This document shows, in pieces, positions 53,470 to 63,223 of a stretch of DNA of 64,000 nucleotides; the first letter of the stretch is position 1; every line of letters begins with the position of its first letter. The position numbers and the translations under genes were made by a program. Below the pieces are notes generated by a model, which made no database searches, was not told the origin of the DNA, and saw only the letters and a list, made by a program, of their open reading frames with translations. This stretch comes from Nitrosomonas sp. (GTDB lineage Bacteria; Pseudomonadota; Gammaproteobacteria; Burkholderiales; Nitrosomonadaceae): contig JALDQW010000001.1 of NCBI GenBank assembly GCA_031316255.1, positions 1,116,001-1,180,000 on the forward strand, written 5' to 3'.

Positions 53470-53898
53470 TGTTATAAACCTTTCTTAAAATATTAAAATA
53501 AAAAAATTAACCTAATGCTTTAAAAATATAGTGAGCAATTTTTATGCCATATTGTTATGCTGCTGATTATTAGAGAATATTTCAGAATAATGAAAATTAA
53601 TTTTTAAGAAATGTAAAGGTTTTCGACATGTGCTAGTTTTCACCTCTAGTGAAATTTCAATGTAATAGAGCCTTTTGATTTGACTGCATTGCCCGGATTT
53701 CGGGTTCGGATTTTTTGTCACTGCGGGTTATTCTGTTGATTTTTATTAGAGCGCTTCTTGAAGATCATCAGGATGAAATCATTCCACTCGCGCTGAAGTA
53801 GCCCCGGTAATTTGGACACCAGAATGGCAATGTTAAGGCGTTATTTTCTGTATGATTATTTTTATAAATAAAAGGATGTGACCCAGTACTCTATGCGT
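53470..53898. other. Intergenic stretch with an open-frame remnant
   Basis: About 430 bases between the sorting-signal gene and queC. On the minus strand 53718-53840 is open for 40 codons without a usable start (content such as NIAILVSKLPGLLQREWNDF) and looks like the 3' end of a lost gene or part of an insertion sequence. The rest is AT-rich. Confidence 0.4.
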
Positions 53899-54600
53899 TC
53901 AGGTTAGTGAGCGGTAATACGTCATGTCCGCAATACCGGCAGCTTCAAACCCATCCCGCCTGATCCGGCAAGAGTCACAAGCGCCGCACGCACGCCCAGC
54001 TTCGTCGGCCTGATAGCACGAAACCGTCAGACTGTAATCGACGCCAAGTGCCAGACCGGTCAGAATGATGTCTTTCTTCGATAAATCGATGAGTGGGGTA
54101 TGGATGGTGAGTGCGCCGCCCTCGATGGCGGCTTTGGTCGCGAGGTTGGCCATTTTTTCAAATGCCTGGATATATTCGGGACGGCAATCGGGATAACCGG
54201 AATAATCGACGGCGTTGACGCCGATAAAAATATCCCGGCAATTCAGCGTTTCCGCCCATGCCAATGCAAGCGACAGCATGATGGTATTGCGCGCAGGAAC
54301 ATAGGTAATTGGAATGCCGGTTGTTTCACCTGACACTGGCACAGCGATGGATGTATCGGTCAGCGCCGAACCGCCAAATGCGGTCAGATCGACGGTAAGG
54401 ATTTTGTGGTCGGCAACACCTATTGCTGCGGCAACGCTCCTGGCCGCATTGAGTTCGGATTCATGCCGCTGACCGTAATCGACGCTGAGCGCGTAGCAAT
54501 CAAATTTCCGGTCTTTGGCAATCGCCAGCGCGGTGGCAGAGTCAAGGCCGCCGGACAGCAGTACGACGGCTTTTTTTTCAGGTTGAGTTGCTTTGTTCAT
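53899..54600 (-). CDS. queC: 7-cyano-7-deazaguanine synthase QueC
   Basis: Makes preQ0 for queuosine from 7-carboxy-7-deazaguanine and ammonia with ATP. The 233-aa protein has the PP-loop [17 protein letters not shown] near 12-28 and the C-terminal zinc cysteines in [20 protein letters not shown] near 194-213. The ATG at 54600 overlaps the end of queE and gives the usual N-terminus; the longer open frame up to 54708 lies inside queE. Last gene of the tol-pal-queE-queC run. Confidence 0.96.
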   Translation of the reverse strand: MNKATQPEKKAVVLLSGGLDSATALAIAKDRKFDCYALSVDYGQRHESELNAARSVAAAIGVADHKILTVDLTAFGGSALTDTSIAVPVSGETTGIPITYVPARNTIMLSLALAWAETLNCRDIFIGVNAVDYSGYPDCRPEYIQAFEKMANLATKAAIEGGALTIHTPLIDLSKKDIILTGLALGVDYSLTVSCYQADEAGRACGACDSCRIRRDGFEAAGIADMTYYRSLT

Positions 54601-54604
54601 GTGT

Positions 54605-55294
54605 TCATCGCCCCGGCCCATCTTCCCAGAGCAGTTTATGCAACTGAATCTGCATGCGCACAGGCAGTTGATCGCATAAAATCCATCCGGCCAGAGTAGT
54701 TGGATCAAGCTGGTCGTGCACGGGCGAGAACAACACGGAACCGCGTCTGTCCAGGCCGTGTTCCTGGATCATCCGGCATGCCCAGCGATAATCCGCTTCA
54801 TCGCACAGCACGAATTTGATTTCATCGTGCGGCGTTAAATAATTCAGATTATCCCAACGGTTTTTGTCCATTTCGCCCGATCCGGGTGTTTTGATGTCCA
54901 TGATTTTGCAAACGCGTGGGTCAACGCCAGATATATCGAGTGCGCCGCTGGTTTCAAGCGATACGCAATAGCCCGCATCGCAGAGTGCGGTCAGCAGTAC
55001 CGGGCAATTTTTTTGCGCGAGCGGTTCGCCGCCGGTGACGGTGACATATCGTGTCCGGTAATTGACTATTCGTTCCAGAATGACGTCAATAACCATGTTT
55101 TCTCCGCCGGTAAATGCATAGGCCGTATCGCAGTAACCGCAGCGCAGCGGGCAGCCTGTCAGGCGGATGAATACGGTTGGCAAACCGGTGCGGCTGGTTT
55201 CACCTTGTAGTGAATAGAAAATCTCGCTGATACGCAAGGTTGAGGTTTTGTCGTTCCTTGCCTGGTTTGTGTGTTTGCTGCTGGAAAAATTCAA
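54605..55294 (-). CDS. queE: 7-carboxy-7-deazaguanine synthase QueE
   Basis: Radical-SAM enzyme forming the deazaguanine ring in queuosine synthesis. The 229-aa protein has [10 protein letters not shown] near 23-32 and the [4Fe-4S] motif CPLRCGYC near 48-55, then TGGEPLAQ. The start is a TTG at 55294, directly after the cpoB stop; no ATG exists before the conserved region, and a second TTG lies 19 codons later. Placement after cpoB is common in proteobacteria. Confidence 0.94.
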   Translation of the reverse strand: MNFSSSKHTNQARNDKTSTLRISEIFYSLQGETSRTGLPTVFIRLTGCPLRCGYCDTAYAFTGGENMVIDVILERIVNYRTRYVTVTGGEPLAQKNCPVLLTALCDAGYCVSLETSGALDISGVDPRVCKIMDIKTPGSGEMDKNRWDNLNYLTPHDEIKFVLCDEADYRWACRMIQEHGLDRRGSVLFSPVHDQLDPTTLAGWILCDQLPVRMQIQLHKLLWEDGPGR

Positions 55295-55295
55295 A

Positions 55296-56222
55296 TCAGA
55301 ATTGAGTCAGCCGTTGCTTGGCTTTTCCGGCGGCATCGCTGAAAGGATACCGGGTAATCAGGTCTTCAAGGGTTTTTTTGGCCGCTTTACTGTTGGCCAT
55401 TTCATTCTGGCTGCTGGCAATGTTGAGCATTGCGTCAGGCACTTTGGGACTGTCCGGATAGCGGTTGATCAGCGCACTTTGGGCATCTATCGCTTCCTGA
55501 AAATCCCGTAACGCATAAAGCGCATTGCCAACCCAGTAAGCCGCGCTCGGCGCCAGAATCGATTGCGGATAATGTTTCAGGAAGGCTTCAAACTGCGCTT
55601 TGGCGCCGCTGTAATCGCCACTGGTAAAAAGCCTGTAAGCAGTATCATAAACCTGTTTATCGGTCGCACCTGCGGGTCTTAAATCATGTTCGGGAACCGC
55701 GGCAATCATTGTTTGCGGTTCCGCGTTTGCCATTTCCGCTTCGGGTGTTAACTGTGCTTGTGGCGCAAAGTTTTCTACACTGGATTGCTCCGATTGACCA
55801 GATGCGGGCGGTACGGCAATACTGTTCGTCGATTGTTCGGGAATGGCAGGAGAATCGTCATTGGTAGGGGCGGTATAGGTTGGAAGCGGCGCATTGGGAT
55901 CTTCGATCAATCTTAAACGGTTATCCAGATCGATATAGAAATCCCTTTGCCGTTTTTGCAACGATGCGTTGTCATTTGAGAGTACTTCGATCTGCCCGCG
56001 TAATTTGCCGAGTTCCAGTCCAAGCGTCTCGACCTGGGAATAAAGATCCAGCAACGCCTGGCTTTTCAGCGCTTCTTCCATTTTGGTAATACGCGTCTCC
56101 ATTTCCTCAACCTGTTGACGCAAAACACTGATTTGTTCGCGTGCTTTATCGTCGCCAAATAATCCGGCATAGCTGGCATTGCTACTGATCAATAACAGCA
56201 GACAGAAAACGCGTATTAACAT
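55296..56222 (-). CDS. cpoB: Cell division coordinator CpoB (YbgF)
   Basis: Periplasmic protein that links TolA/Tol-Pal constriction with peptidoglycan synthesis. The 308-aa protein has a signal peptide (about 1-19), a coiled coil near 25-100 (ISVLRQQVEEMETRITKMEE), a Pro/Ser-rich linker, and C-terminal TPR repeats near 190-300 (YDTAYRLFTSGDYSGAKAQF). The domain order matches the family. The ATG at 56222 has a GAGG site four bases after the pal stop. Confidence 0.94.
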   Translation of the reverse strand: MLIRVFCLLLLISSNASYAGLFGDDKAREQISVLRQQVEEMETRITKMEEALKSQALLDLYSQVETLGLELGKLRGQIEVLSNDNASLQKRQRDFYIDLDNRLRLIEDPNAPLPTYTAPTNDDSPAIPEQSTNSIAVPPASGQSEQSSVENFAPQAQLTPEAEMANAEPQTMIAAVPEHDLRPAGATDKQVYDTAYRLFTSGDYSGAKAQFEAFLKHYPQSILAPSAAYWVGNALYALRDFQEAIDAQSALINRYPDSPKVPDAMLNIASSQNEMANSKAAKKTLEDLITRYPFSDAAGKAKQRLTQF

Positions 56223-56225
56223 GTT

Positions 56226-56741
56226 TTATTCACCTCGATAAAGTATGTCCGTGCGGCGGTTCTCACCCCATGCCGATTCACTACTGCCGTAGGCGCGGGG
56301 TTTTTCTTCGCCCAAGCTGACGGCTTCAATTTGTGATTCCCGTGCACCGGATAATGTCATGATGTTTTTTACACCATCGGCGCGACGTTGACCGAGCGCC
56401 AGATTGTATTCGCGGCTGCCGCGCTCATCGGTGTTACCCTGCAAAATGACCTGTGCATTGGGATTGTCGCGGAGATATTGTGCGTGCGCAATGACCATAG
56501 GTCTGTAGTCATTCTTTACTGTATAACTGTCAAAGTCATAAAACACACTGCGTTGTGACAAAATGCTGTTCGGATCGTTCAGCGGATGAAAACCCGTACC
56601 GCCTGAACCCAGCGCGCTGCCATCCGCGCCATAACCGCTATCTGCCCCTGTTGTTGACCGATCTTCTACATCAGGCTGCGTCGTTTGACTGGCGCATGCT
56701 GATAATAAGCCAATGATCAAAATACCTGCTATTGTCTTCAT
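56226..56741 (-). CDS. pal: Peptidoglycan-associated lipoprotein Pal
   Basis: Outer-membrane lipoprotein that holds peptidoglycan and binds TolB. The 171-aa protein has a lipobox (GLLSAC, Cys16), a Gly/Ser-rich linker, and an OmpA-like domain from about 65 with VFYDFDSYTVKNDY, GNTDERGSREYNLALGQRRA and the conserved C-terminal RRTDILY. The ATG at 56741 has an AAGGAG ribosome binding site. About 180 bp separate it from tolB, so it may have its own promoter as in other bacteria. Confidence 0.96.
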   Translation of the reverse strand: MKTIAGILIIGLLSACASQTTQPDVEDRSTTGADSGYGADGSALGSGGTGFHPLNDPNSILSQRSVFYDFDSYTVKNDYRPMVIAHAQYLRDNPNAQVILQGNTDERGSREYNLALGQRRADGVKNIMTLSGARESQIEAVSLGEEKPRAYGSSESAWGENRRTDILYRGE

Positions 56742-56921
56742 TTACCGCTCCTTTAATAATAAACAAAAAATCTTAGGGTCATCTCTAAAAATCCGAAATT
56801 TGCTACAACACGACACTACTTACAAAAATGCTTCCTTATATATCAAACGATACGCTATGTCATCATTTTTTACGCGAACCTCTTTTTTTAAATCTTCGAA
56901 TTTTTTAAACGCACAAATACC

Positions 56922-58220
56922 TCATTTTTGTTTTAGCAACGGCCCCCAAGCCGGTTCCCTGATATCACCCGTCTGAACAGATAAATGCTGCCTCGTCTGA
57001 CCATCTCTAGAAACAGCCGATAATATACCACGCCCTCCGATTTCTGTAGCATGCAAGATCATCCTGCCATTCGGCGCAAAGCTGGGCGATTCGTCAAACT
57101 GGGAATTTGTCAGAATTTGCACCTGGCGTGTGGCAATATCCTGCACTGCAACAGTAAACCGGCCTTGATGCCGGTGTATAAATGCAAAGCTTTTGCCGTC
57201 ATGACTGAAATCCGGGCTGACATTATAGTTGCCTTCAAATGTCAGCCGTTCGGCTGTTGTTGATTCTGTCGCAGAAACAGGAATACGATAGATCTGAGGA
57301 CTGCCGCCGCGATCAGAAGTGAAAATAATATGGCGTCCGTCCGGCGAGAAATTCGGTTCCGTATCGATACCCGAACTTCGGGTTAGCCGCCGCAAACCGC
57401 TGCCGTCCGCGTTAATCAGGTAAATCTGTGAACCGCCATGCAGCGATAGCACAACGGCCAGTGTTTTACCGTCAGGCGACCATGCAGGCGCGCTGTTGCT
57501 GCCGGCAAAATTGGCGACAGCCTTGCGTTGCCGCGTTGCAATCGTCTGCACATAGACCACCGGCTTTTTATTTTCGAACGAAACATAAGCGATTTGACCG
57601 CCATTGGGCGACCAGGCGGGCGAAATAATGGGTTCCGTATATTCGATAATCGAGTGTTCGTTATAGCCGTCCGAATCGGCAATCTGAAGCGCATATTTGT
57701 TTCCCTGTTTCAAAACATAGGCAATACGCGTACTGAACACACCGGCTTCGCCCGTCAATGCTTCGTAAATGATATCGGCGATACGATGTGCGGCTGCGCG
57801 TAATTGCGTTACCGGCACAATTGTTGCCAGGCCGGTCAACTGCGCCTGTCTCGCCACATCCATCAAACGAAACTGAATTTCCACCTGACCGCCGGGCATG
57901 GGAATCGTGCGCCCGATAACCAAGGCGCTCGCCCCCCGATTCGTCCAGTCGCTGTAGACGACTTCCGCAGGTGCATGGGGCGTCAATCCGGTCGGGTCGA
58001 TTAATCTGAACAGTCCGCTGCGCTGCAAATCGGCAGCAACCACATCGGTGACGCGTTGCTGCAGTCTGTTTTCATCTGCAAAAGGTACGATTGCAATGGA
58101 GATTCGTTCGGTTCCGCCGCCAAAAATTTCAATATTAAGTCTGGCGTGCAGCGGTGTGCAGACCAACCAAAGCAATACTGTCAATAGACAATAAAATTGT
58201 GTGCGAGAATGCGTTGACAT
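56922..58220 (-). CDS. tolB: Tol-Pal system protein TolB
   Basis: Periplasmic beta-propeller protein that shuttles between Pal and the inner-membrane TolQRA motor. The 432-aa protein has a signal peptide (about 1-26), an N-terminal domain, and six WD40-like repeats recognisable as recurring SPAWSPNGGQIAYVS, APAWSPDGKTLAVV, EPNFSPDGRHIIFTS, SPDFSHDGKSFAFIH blocks near 200-380. Length is normal. Confidence 0.96.
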   Translation of the reverse strand: MSTHSRTQFYCLLTVLLWLVCTPLHARLNIEIFGGGTERISIAIVPFADENRLQQRVTDVVAADLQRSGLFRLIDPTGLTPHAPAEVVYSDWTNRGASALVIGRTIPMPGGQVEIQFRLMDVARQAQLTGLATIVPVTQLRAAAHRIADIIYEALTGEAGVFSTRIAYVLKQGNKYALQIADSDGYNEHSIIEYTEPIISPAWSPNGGQIAYVSFENKKPVVYVQTIATRQRKAVANFAGSNSAPAWSPDGKTLAVVLSLHGGSQIYLINADGSGLRRLTRSSGIDTEPNFSPDGRHIIFTSDRGGSPQIYRIPVSATESTTAERLTFEGNYNVSPDFSHDGKSFAFIHRHQGRFTVAVQDIATRQVQILTNSQFDESPSFAPNGRMILHATEIGGRGILSAVSRDGQTRQHLSVQTGDIREPAWGPLLKQK

Positions 58221-58267
58221 AGATATAAGACGTTAAAAATTCGAAAAATAATATTGGATTATAACAA

Positions 58268-59206
58268 TCATTCCAAATAATGCACGGTTACATGCAGGTT
58301 CCGAAATTCATTAAATAATGCCGGGTCGGGCGGCAACGGCAGCGGCCTGGAAAGCAGAATGGCGCGCTCAACGGCACTGTCAAAAGCGGGATAACCGCTG
58401 CTTTTGCGCAACCTGACATCGAGAATATCGCCGCCTGGCAATAACGTGACGTTGAACTCGGTAACCGGGTTACCCGGTAAATCGGGCGGCATGACGATTC
58501 TGCTTTTGATTTTAGCGAGAATCATAGCCTTGTATTTTCCGATTTCACTGGCGATTTGTGCACGCGCAGCCGCCTGTTGCGCCTCGAGACGGGCTTTTTC
58601 TTCCTGCTCCCGTTTCTGCTGAGCTTCTAATTCACGTTTCTTCTGTTCTTCCTGCTCTCGTTTCTTCTGTTCTTCCTGCTCTCGTTTTTTTTGTTCTTCC
58701 AATTCGCGCTTTTTCTGCGCTTCCAGTTCACGCTGTTTTTGCGCTTCCTGTTCGCGTTTCAATCGCTCCGATTCAGCTTTTTCCTGTTCTTTTTTCTTCT
58801 GTTCCTCCAGATCGGGTTTCGGTTTTTCCTGGACGGGTTTTGGTTTTTCAGTTTTGTCTTTTAGTTCAATGTCCGGCTTACTGGGCGGTGGCGGCGCAAC
58901 ATTAATCGGCGCAGGTCTGGCCTTGGCCGGTTCCGGCTTCGGTTCGGACTTTGGCTCCGGTACAGGTTTTGGCTGTTGTTTTGGCTGGGCAGGCGGTGGC
59001 GGCGTTGTTTTGACGACCGGCGGCTGAACGGGCTGGGACAAATCCTGCCATAATTCTACAATCATGCCTTCAGGCGGACGGTCTTTCCAGTTAAACCCGA
59101 AAACCAGGAGAGCAATGAATACAATGTGCACCAGCAATGCCAAAATTCCCGCCAGCGCTGAACGCTGTTCTTCTGAAGGTGCTTTGTCTGGCTGGCCTGC
59201 AATCAT
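58268..59206 (-). CDS. tolA: Cell envelope protein TolA
   Basis: Inner-membrane protein that spans the periplasm and transmits TolQR energy to Pal. The 312-aa protein has an N-terminal membrane helix (about 24-43), a proline-rich stretch near 55-130, a long charged coiled coil near 130-215 made of repeated KKREQEEQ-type units, and the C-terminal TonB/TolA domain ending in VTVHYLE. The 8-residue repeats make this DNA itself repetitive. The ATG at 59206 was preferred to the TTG at 59230. Confidence 0.95.
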   Translation of the reverse strand: MIAGQPDKAPSEEQRSALAGILALLVHIVFIALLVFGFNWKDRPPEGMIVELWQDLSQPVQPPVVKTTPPPPAQPKQQPKPVPEPKSEPKPEPAKARPAPINVAPPPPSKPDIELKDKTEKPKPVQEKPKPDLEEQKKKEQEKAESERLKREQEAQKQRELEAQKKRELEEQKKREQEEQKKREQEEQKKRELEAQQKREQEEKARLEAQQAAARAQIASEIGKYKAMILAKIKSRIVMPPDLPGNPVTEFNVTLLPGGDILDVRLRKSSGYPAFDSAVERAILLSRPLPLPPDPALFNEFRNLHVTVHYLE

Positions 59207-59251
59207 GACTACCGATCTATTAATAAACAAAAAATGGCTTTTCAGGATTGA

Positions 59252-59665
59252 TCATTTAGGTTGTGTTAGCAAACCGACTTTTTGAACCTGGTACTGCTGC
59301 AAAATATCCATGATCTTGATGACTTCCTCGTAACGCACATTTTTGTCGGCGGCAATAACGACGGGCTGATCGGCATTTTGCGACTGTTTTTGTTTGATCG
59401 CATCAATCAGCTGTTGATGTGTCACATGGACTTCAAGACTTGTTTTGGCCCGGTCAAGCAATGCAAGACTGTTGTCGGCCTTGATCATCACCTCCAACGG
59501 TGCGGAAGGCACAGCGGATGATTTCCCGATCTGAGGCAATTCGATTTGCCCCGGATTGATCATGGGCGCAGTGATCATAAAAATGATCAACAACACCAGC
59601 ATCACATCAATATAGGGCACGACATTAATTTCATTCTTTAACTGGCGTTTAATGCGACGAGCCAT
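59252..59665 (-). CDS. tolR: Tol-Pal system protein TolR (ExbD/TolR family)
   Basis: Inner-membrane protein that forms the proton channel of the Tol motor with TolQ. The 137-aa protein has one membrane helix at about 17-37 containing the conserved Asp in YIDVMLVLLIIF, and a periplasmic domain ending VQKVGLLTQ. Length and order (tolQ-tolR-tolA) are standard. Confidence 0.95.
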   Translation of the reverse strand: MARRIKRQLKNEINVVPYIDVMLVLLIIFMITAPMINPGQIELPQIGKSSAVPSAPLEVMIKADNSLALLDRAKTSLEVHVTHQQLIDAIKQKQSQNADQPVVIAADKNVRYEEVIKIMDILQQYQVQKVGLLTQPK

Positions 59666-59684
59666 TGTGTTTTCTTACTCCAGA

Positions 59685-60365
59685 TTAATGGGAAGCCCTG
59701 CGTTGCAAAACATTAGACAGTTCTTCCATGAAACTCTCGAACCGTGTCGCCAGTTTTTCGGTATCACTGACATAACGGTTATAGGCAATAACAGCCGGTA
59801 TGGCTGCAAACAGACCCATTGCGGTTGCAATCAGGGCTTCTGCAATTCCGGGTGCAACATGTGAAATTGTTGCCTGGGAAATATTGGATAAACTGCGAAA
59901 GGAATTCATGATTCCCCATACCGTGCCTAATAATCCGATATAGGGACTGACAGAACCCACTGTTGCCAGAAAGGACAAATGTGTTTCCAGTCTGTCCATT
60001 TCCCGTTGGTACGTTGCCTGCATGGCGCGGCGCGTACTATCCATAACCATGTCGACGTCCGTGCCCGGTGGATGCTTGCTGAATTCGCCGAATCCCGCCA
60101 CGAAAATACGCTCCATACTGCCAGAGGTATAGCGCGAACTGGTTGCGCGCTGATACAGCGCGTTCATGTCCGCGCCGCGCCAGAAAATATCCTCAAAATC
60201 ATCGCTTTGTTTTATGGCATTTCGAATCACAAATAGTTTCCGGAATATATACCACCATGAAAACAATGAAGCCAGTAACAGTATAAGCATGACCAGTTGT
60301 ACAAAAACACTGGCACTGCTGATCAGATAAAAAAGAGATAAATCCTGGGTGACTGGTGTGTTCAT
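59685..60365 (-). CDS. tolQ: Tol-Pal system protein TolQ (MotA/ExbB family)
   Basis: Inner-membrane channel subunit of the Tol motor. The 226-aa protein has three membrane helices (about 15-40, 130-155 and 165-190) and the conserved stretch GLLGTVWGIMNSFRSL near 144-159 followed by GIAEALIATAMGLFAAIPAV near 174-193. The ATG at 60365 overlaps the ybgC stop by four bases. Confidence 0.96.
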   Translation of the reverse strand: MNTPVTQDLSLFYLISSASVFVQLVMLILLLASLFSWWYIFRKLFVIRNAIKQSDDFEDIFWRGADMNALYQRATSSRYTSGSMERIFVAGFGEFSKHPPGTDVDMVMDSTRRAMQATYQREMDRLETHLSFLATVGSVSPYIGLLGTVWGIMNSFRSLSNISQATISHVAPGIAEALIATAMGLFAAIPAVIAYNRYVSDTEKLATRFESFMEELSNVLQRRASH

Positions 60366-60772
60366 GTTGGTGTCTCGATTTTTTCGCGTAGATTGATAGG
60401 AATTCTTACGGGCTTAAGGGTGTCTGTATCAACACATACCACATGGATTGTTGCCTTAACCAAAGTAGTCTGGTTGCATAAAATTTCTTGCGCCAAAGTA
60501 ATGCGGCTACGTCCCATGTCAACGACATCAACGGTGATATGAAGTAGATCATCCAGTATCGCGGGTTTGAAATATTCTATCTCGAGTGAGCGCACCATGA
60601 ACTGCAATTTATGGGTATTAAGCAACTCATGTACATCGTAGCCCAGTTCCCGAAGCCATTCGTAGCGCGCACGTTCCAGAAAGTGAAGATGGGTTGCATG
60701 ATAAACAACACCGCCTGCATCGGTATCCTGGTAATAAACCCTTGTGGGCAAGGAAAATTTTTGATTATCCAT
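60362..60772 (-). CDS. ybgC: Acyl-CoA thioesterase YbgC (Tol-Pal associated)
   Basis: Hot-dog-fold thioesterase that acts on short-chain acyl-CoA or acyl-ACP. The 136-aa protein has RVYYQDTDAGGVVYHATHLHFLERAR near 12-37, with Asp and His of the active site, in line with the 4-hydroxybenzoyl-CoA thioesterase subfamily. It is the usual first gene of ybgC-tolQRAB-pal. The ATG at 60772 is used. Confidence 0.95.
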   Translation of the reverse strand: MDNQKFSLPTRVYYQDTDAGGVVYHATHLHFLERARYEWLRELGYDVHELLNTHKLQFMVRSLEIEYFKPAILDDLLHITVDVVDMGRSRITLAQEILCNQTTLVKATIHVVCVDTDTLKPVRIPINLREKIETPT

Positions 60773-60920
60773 TGTGTATAAAAAGTCTAAACAGGGCGCC
60801 TAAAAAAATTCTGATAATTCTATACTATAAATTACCTGAAAAGATGACAAAAATTACTTGAAGTTAAAATTAAAAATGATTTTTTATATGACGACTTCGG
60901 GAACGGATAATGAGGGTGTT

Positions 60921-62201
60921 TTATTGTTCGGTTTCCATTGAAACCGGATGAATTCTGACTGTTCTGACCGCCTGATTTTTTACTTGCAAAATTTCCATGG
61001 GGTAACCGGCAATATTGAGTCCGGTTCCGCTTTCCGGAATTTCCTGTAAATATTCGAGAATCAGACCATTGAGTGTTTTCGGACCGTCAAGCGGAAACTG
61101 CGTATCCAGCTTGCGGTTTAAATCCCGCAATAACGCGCTGCCCTCGACAATAATGCTTCCATCCTCCTGCTTATGATAGGTGCTTGCATGGGTGGGCGCA
61201 TGCGTCGTGAATTCGCCGATAATTTCTTCGAGTATGTCCTCAAGCGTAACCAGCCCCATCCATTCACCGTACTCATCGACAACCAGGCCGATTCTATTCC
61301 TGTTTTCCTCGAAAAGCTGCAACTGTGAAAACAGCGGTGTTCCGGATGGAATGAAATACGGTTTTTGCATGATTTTTTCCAAAGTGGCCGCCGTAATGGG
61401 CCCGCTTTTCATGTGATTCAGTACTTTTCGCATATGGATGATGCCGACAATATTGTCCATGCGTTCACGGTAGACCGGTAGTCGGGTGTGATGGCAGGTC
61501 AGCAGTTGTTCCTGTATGGTTTCATCATCGGCGGTCAGGTCAATTGCTTCGATCCGGCTGCGCGGCACAATAACATCGTCGACCGTAATCGTTTCAAGAT
61601 CAAACAGATTAAGCAACATGCTCTGATGTTTTTTCTGGATAAAATGCCCGCCTTCCAGAACCAGTGTTTTAAGTTCCTCTGAGCTGATCGTCTGTGTCGC
61701 TGTCGATTGCGTTGGGTTTAAACGCAACAGCATCAAAAGCCCAGTGACAAATAAATTAATAAACCACACAACCGGATAAAGAATCTTCAGCAAAGGCGTC
61801 AGAATATAACTTGCAAACAAAGCAATGCGTTCGGGATATGCCGCTGCGATGACTTTCGGGGTAATCTCGCTGAAAATCAGTATGGCGAAAGTGACGCAAA
61901 TGGTGCCAATTAACAATGCCAATTCATCCTGCCCGAAAAGCATTGCGACTATGACTGCCACCAGGGTAGCCGAAGCGGTATTGAGTAGATTATTTCCCAG
62001 TAAAATCACACCCAGTAGCCGATCCGTCTTGTCCAGCAATCGGCTGGTCAGGCGCGCAGCCCGGTGCCCCTGCTTGGCCATATGCTTCAGGCGATAGCGA
62101 TTGATCGCCATCATACTGGTTTCGGAAAGTGAGAAAAAACCTGACAGAATTAATAAGAAAAATAGAATTATCAGTAAGATATAAAGCGGTATATCTTCCA
62201 A
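60921..62201 (-). CDS. CorC/HlyC-type membrane transporter (CNNM family, YfjD-like)
   Basis: Inner-membrane protein of 426 aa that probably exports or senses divalent cations such as Mg or Co. It has a DUF21 membrane domain (helices near 5-25, 62-85, 92-112 and 130-155, with GFFSLSETSMMAINRYRL near 21-38), two CBS domains near 200-330 (VIVPRSRIEAI and MQKPYFIPSGTPL) and a C-terminal CorC/HlyC domain near 340-420. The start is TTG at 62201, behind an AAGGTG site. Proteins of this type were once called hemolysins; that name is misleading. It lies alone. Confidence 0.9.
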   Translation of the reverse strand: MEDIPLYILLIILFFLLILSGFFSLSETSMMAINRYRLKHMAKQGHRAARLTSRLLDKTDRLLGVILLGNNLLNTASATLVAVIVAMLFGQDELALLIGTICVTFAILIFSEITPKVIAAAYPERIALFASYILTPLLKILYPVVWFINLFVTGLLMLLRLNPTQSTATQTISSEELKTLVLEGGHFIQKKHQSMLLNLFDLETITVDDVIVPRSRIEAIDLTADDETIQEQLLTCHHTRLPVYRERMDNIVGIIHMRKVLNHMKSGPITAATLEKIMQKPYFIPSGTPLFSQLQLFEENRNRIGLVVDEYGEWMGLVTLEDILEEIIGEFTTHAPTHASTYHKQEDGSIIVEGSALLRDLNRKLDTQFPLDGPKTLNGLILEYLQEIPESGTGLNIAGYPMEILQVKNQAVRTVRIHPVSMETEQ

Positions 62202-62340
62202 AGAACACCTTTTTCGGCAGTTGAATTTCGGTTATCAAACTGCAAGCGTAATCGAATTCGAGCGGGTTGTTAAGTAGGCGATAGCCAATTCATTATTTTT
62301 TCTATTGCAAAACAGCGTTTTTTCATACTTAAGATCTGTT

Positions 62341-62369
62341 CTTGCGTTGATAAACGAGTTTAACGCAAG
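62341..62369. other. Hairpin downstream of xth
   Basis: An 8-bp perfect stem (CTTGCGTT with AACGCAAG) with an inner AAAC/GTTT pairing. It lies 46 bases after the xth stop, without a T-run. Possible mRNA 3' end of xth or a protein site. Confidence 0.35.
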
Positions 62370-62414
62370 GCAAAAATTCCATTTGTACGATCTTGAGCAG
62401 ATTCTTGGAAAATA

Positions 62415-63182
62415 CTAACGCGATAATTCAACGATGACGGGCGCATGATCAGAAGGACGTTCCAGTTTGCGCGTTGCTTTATCAATATGACACGCGCTAC
62501 AGTGATCAGCCAATTCCTTGCTCAACAGAATATGATCGATACGTAGCCCCCTGTTGCGGCGGAAAGCCAACATGCGGTAATCCCACCAACTATAGGTCTT
62601 TTCAGGCTGATCAAACAAACGAAAACTGTCTTTGAACCCAAGATTCAACAGTTTGTCAAAAAAATCCCTTTCAGCCTGGCTACACAATACTTTTCCTGCC
62701 CAGAGTTTTGGATCATAAACGTCACGGTCATCCGGTGCAATATTGTAGTCGCCCAGTACTGCCAGTTTGGGATAGGTTTTCAATTCATCACGCAACCATT
62801 CGGCAAGCGCCTGCAACCAGTTTAATTTGTAATCAAATTTTTTAGATTCAACTGCTTCGCCGTTAGGGACATAAATACAAATTATACGGCACTCATCAAA
62901 AGTCGCAGAAATGACTCTTTGTTGTTCGTCTTCAAAACCCGGTATCGCAGTCAGTACTTCCTTACCTTGCTTCTTGCTGAGTATCGCAACACCATTATAG
63001 GTTTTTTGCCCGGTAAATACGGATTGATACCCTGCTTCAGCAATTTCATTTTGCGGGAAGTTTTCATCGGTTAATTTGGTTTCCTGCAAACACAACACAT
63101 CAGGCTGATGTGCGTGCAGCCAGTCAACGACTTGAGGCAGTCGAACTTTCAATGAATTGACGTTCCAGGTGGCCAGCTTCAT
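62415..63182 (-). CDS. xth: Exodeoxyribonuclease III
   Basis: AP endonuclease / 3'-5' exonuclease of base-excision repair. The 255-aa protein begins MKLATWNVNSLKVRLPQVVDWL and has the catalytic LQETKL near 34-39, the GDYNIAPDDRDVYDP stretch near 146-160 (metal-binding Asp and Asn), and the final SDHAPVI near 243-249. Length is standard. The ATG at 63182 is used. It is followed (in transcription) by gene-free DNA. Confidence 0.95.
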   Translation of the reverse strand: MKLATWNVNSLKVRLPQVVDWLHAHQPDVLCLQETKLTDENFPQNEIAEAGYQSVFTGQKTYNGVAILSKKQGKEVLTAIPGFEDEQQRVISATFDECRIICIYVPNGEAVESKKFDYKLNWLQALAEWLRDELKTYPKLAVLGDYNIAPDDRDVYDPKLWAGKVLCSQAERDFFDKLLNLGFKDSFRLFDQPEKTYSWWDYRMLAFRRNRGLRIDHILLSKELADHCSACHIDKATRKLERPSDHAPVIVELSR

Positions 63183-63223
63183 ATCTATTTTCCATTAAGA
63201 CAACGTAAGTAAAGATAGCGCAC

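Noticed and set aside
58600-58760. Short tandem repeats that could suggest a CRISPR or satellite
   Set aside because: They are in frame with the tolA coiled coil and encode KKREQEEQ-type units; no spacers.
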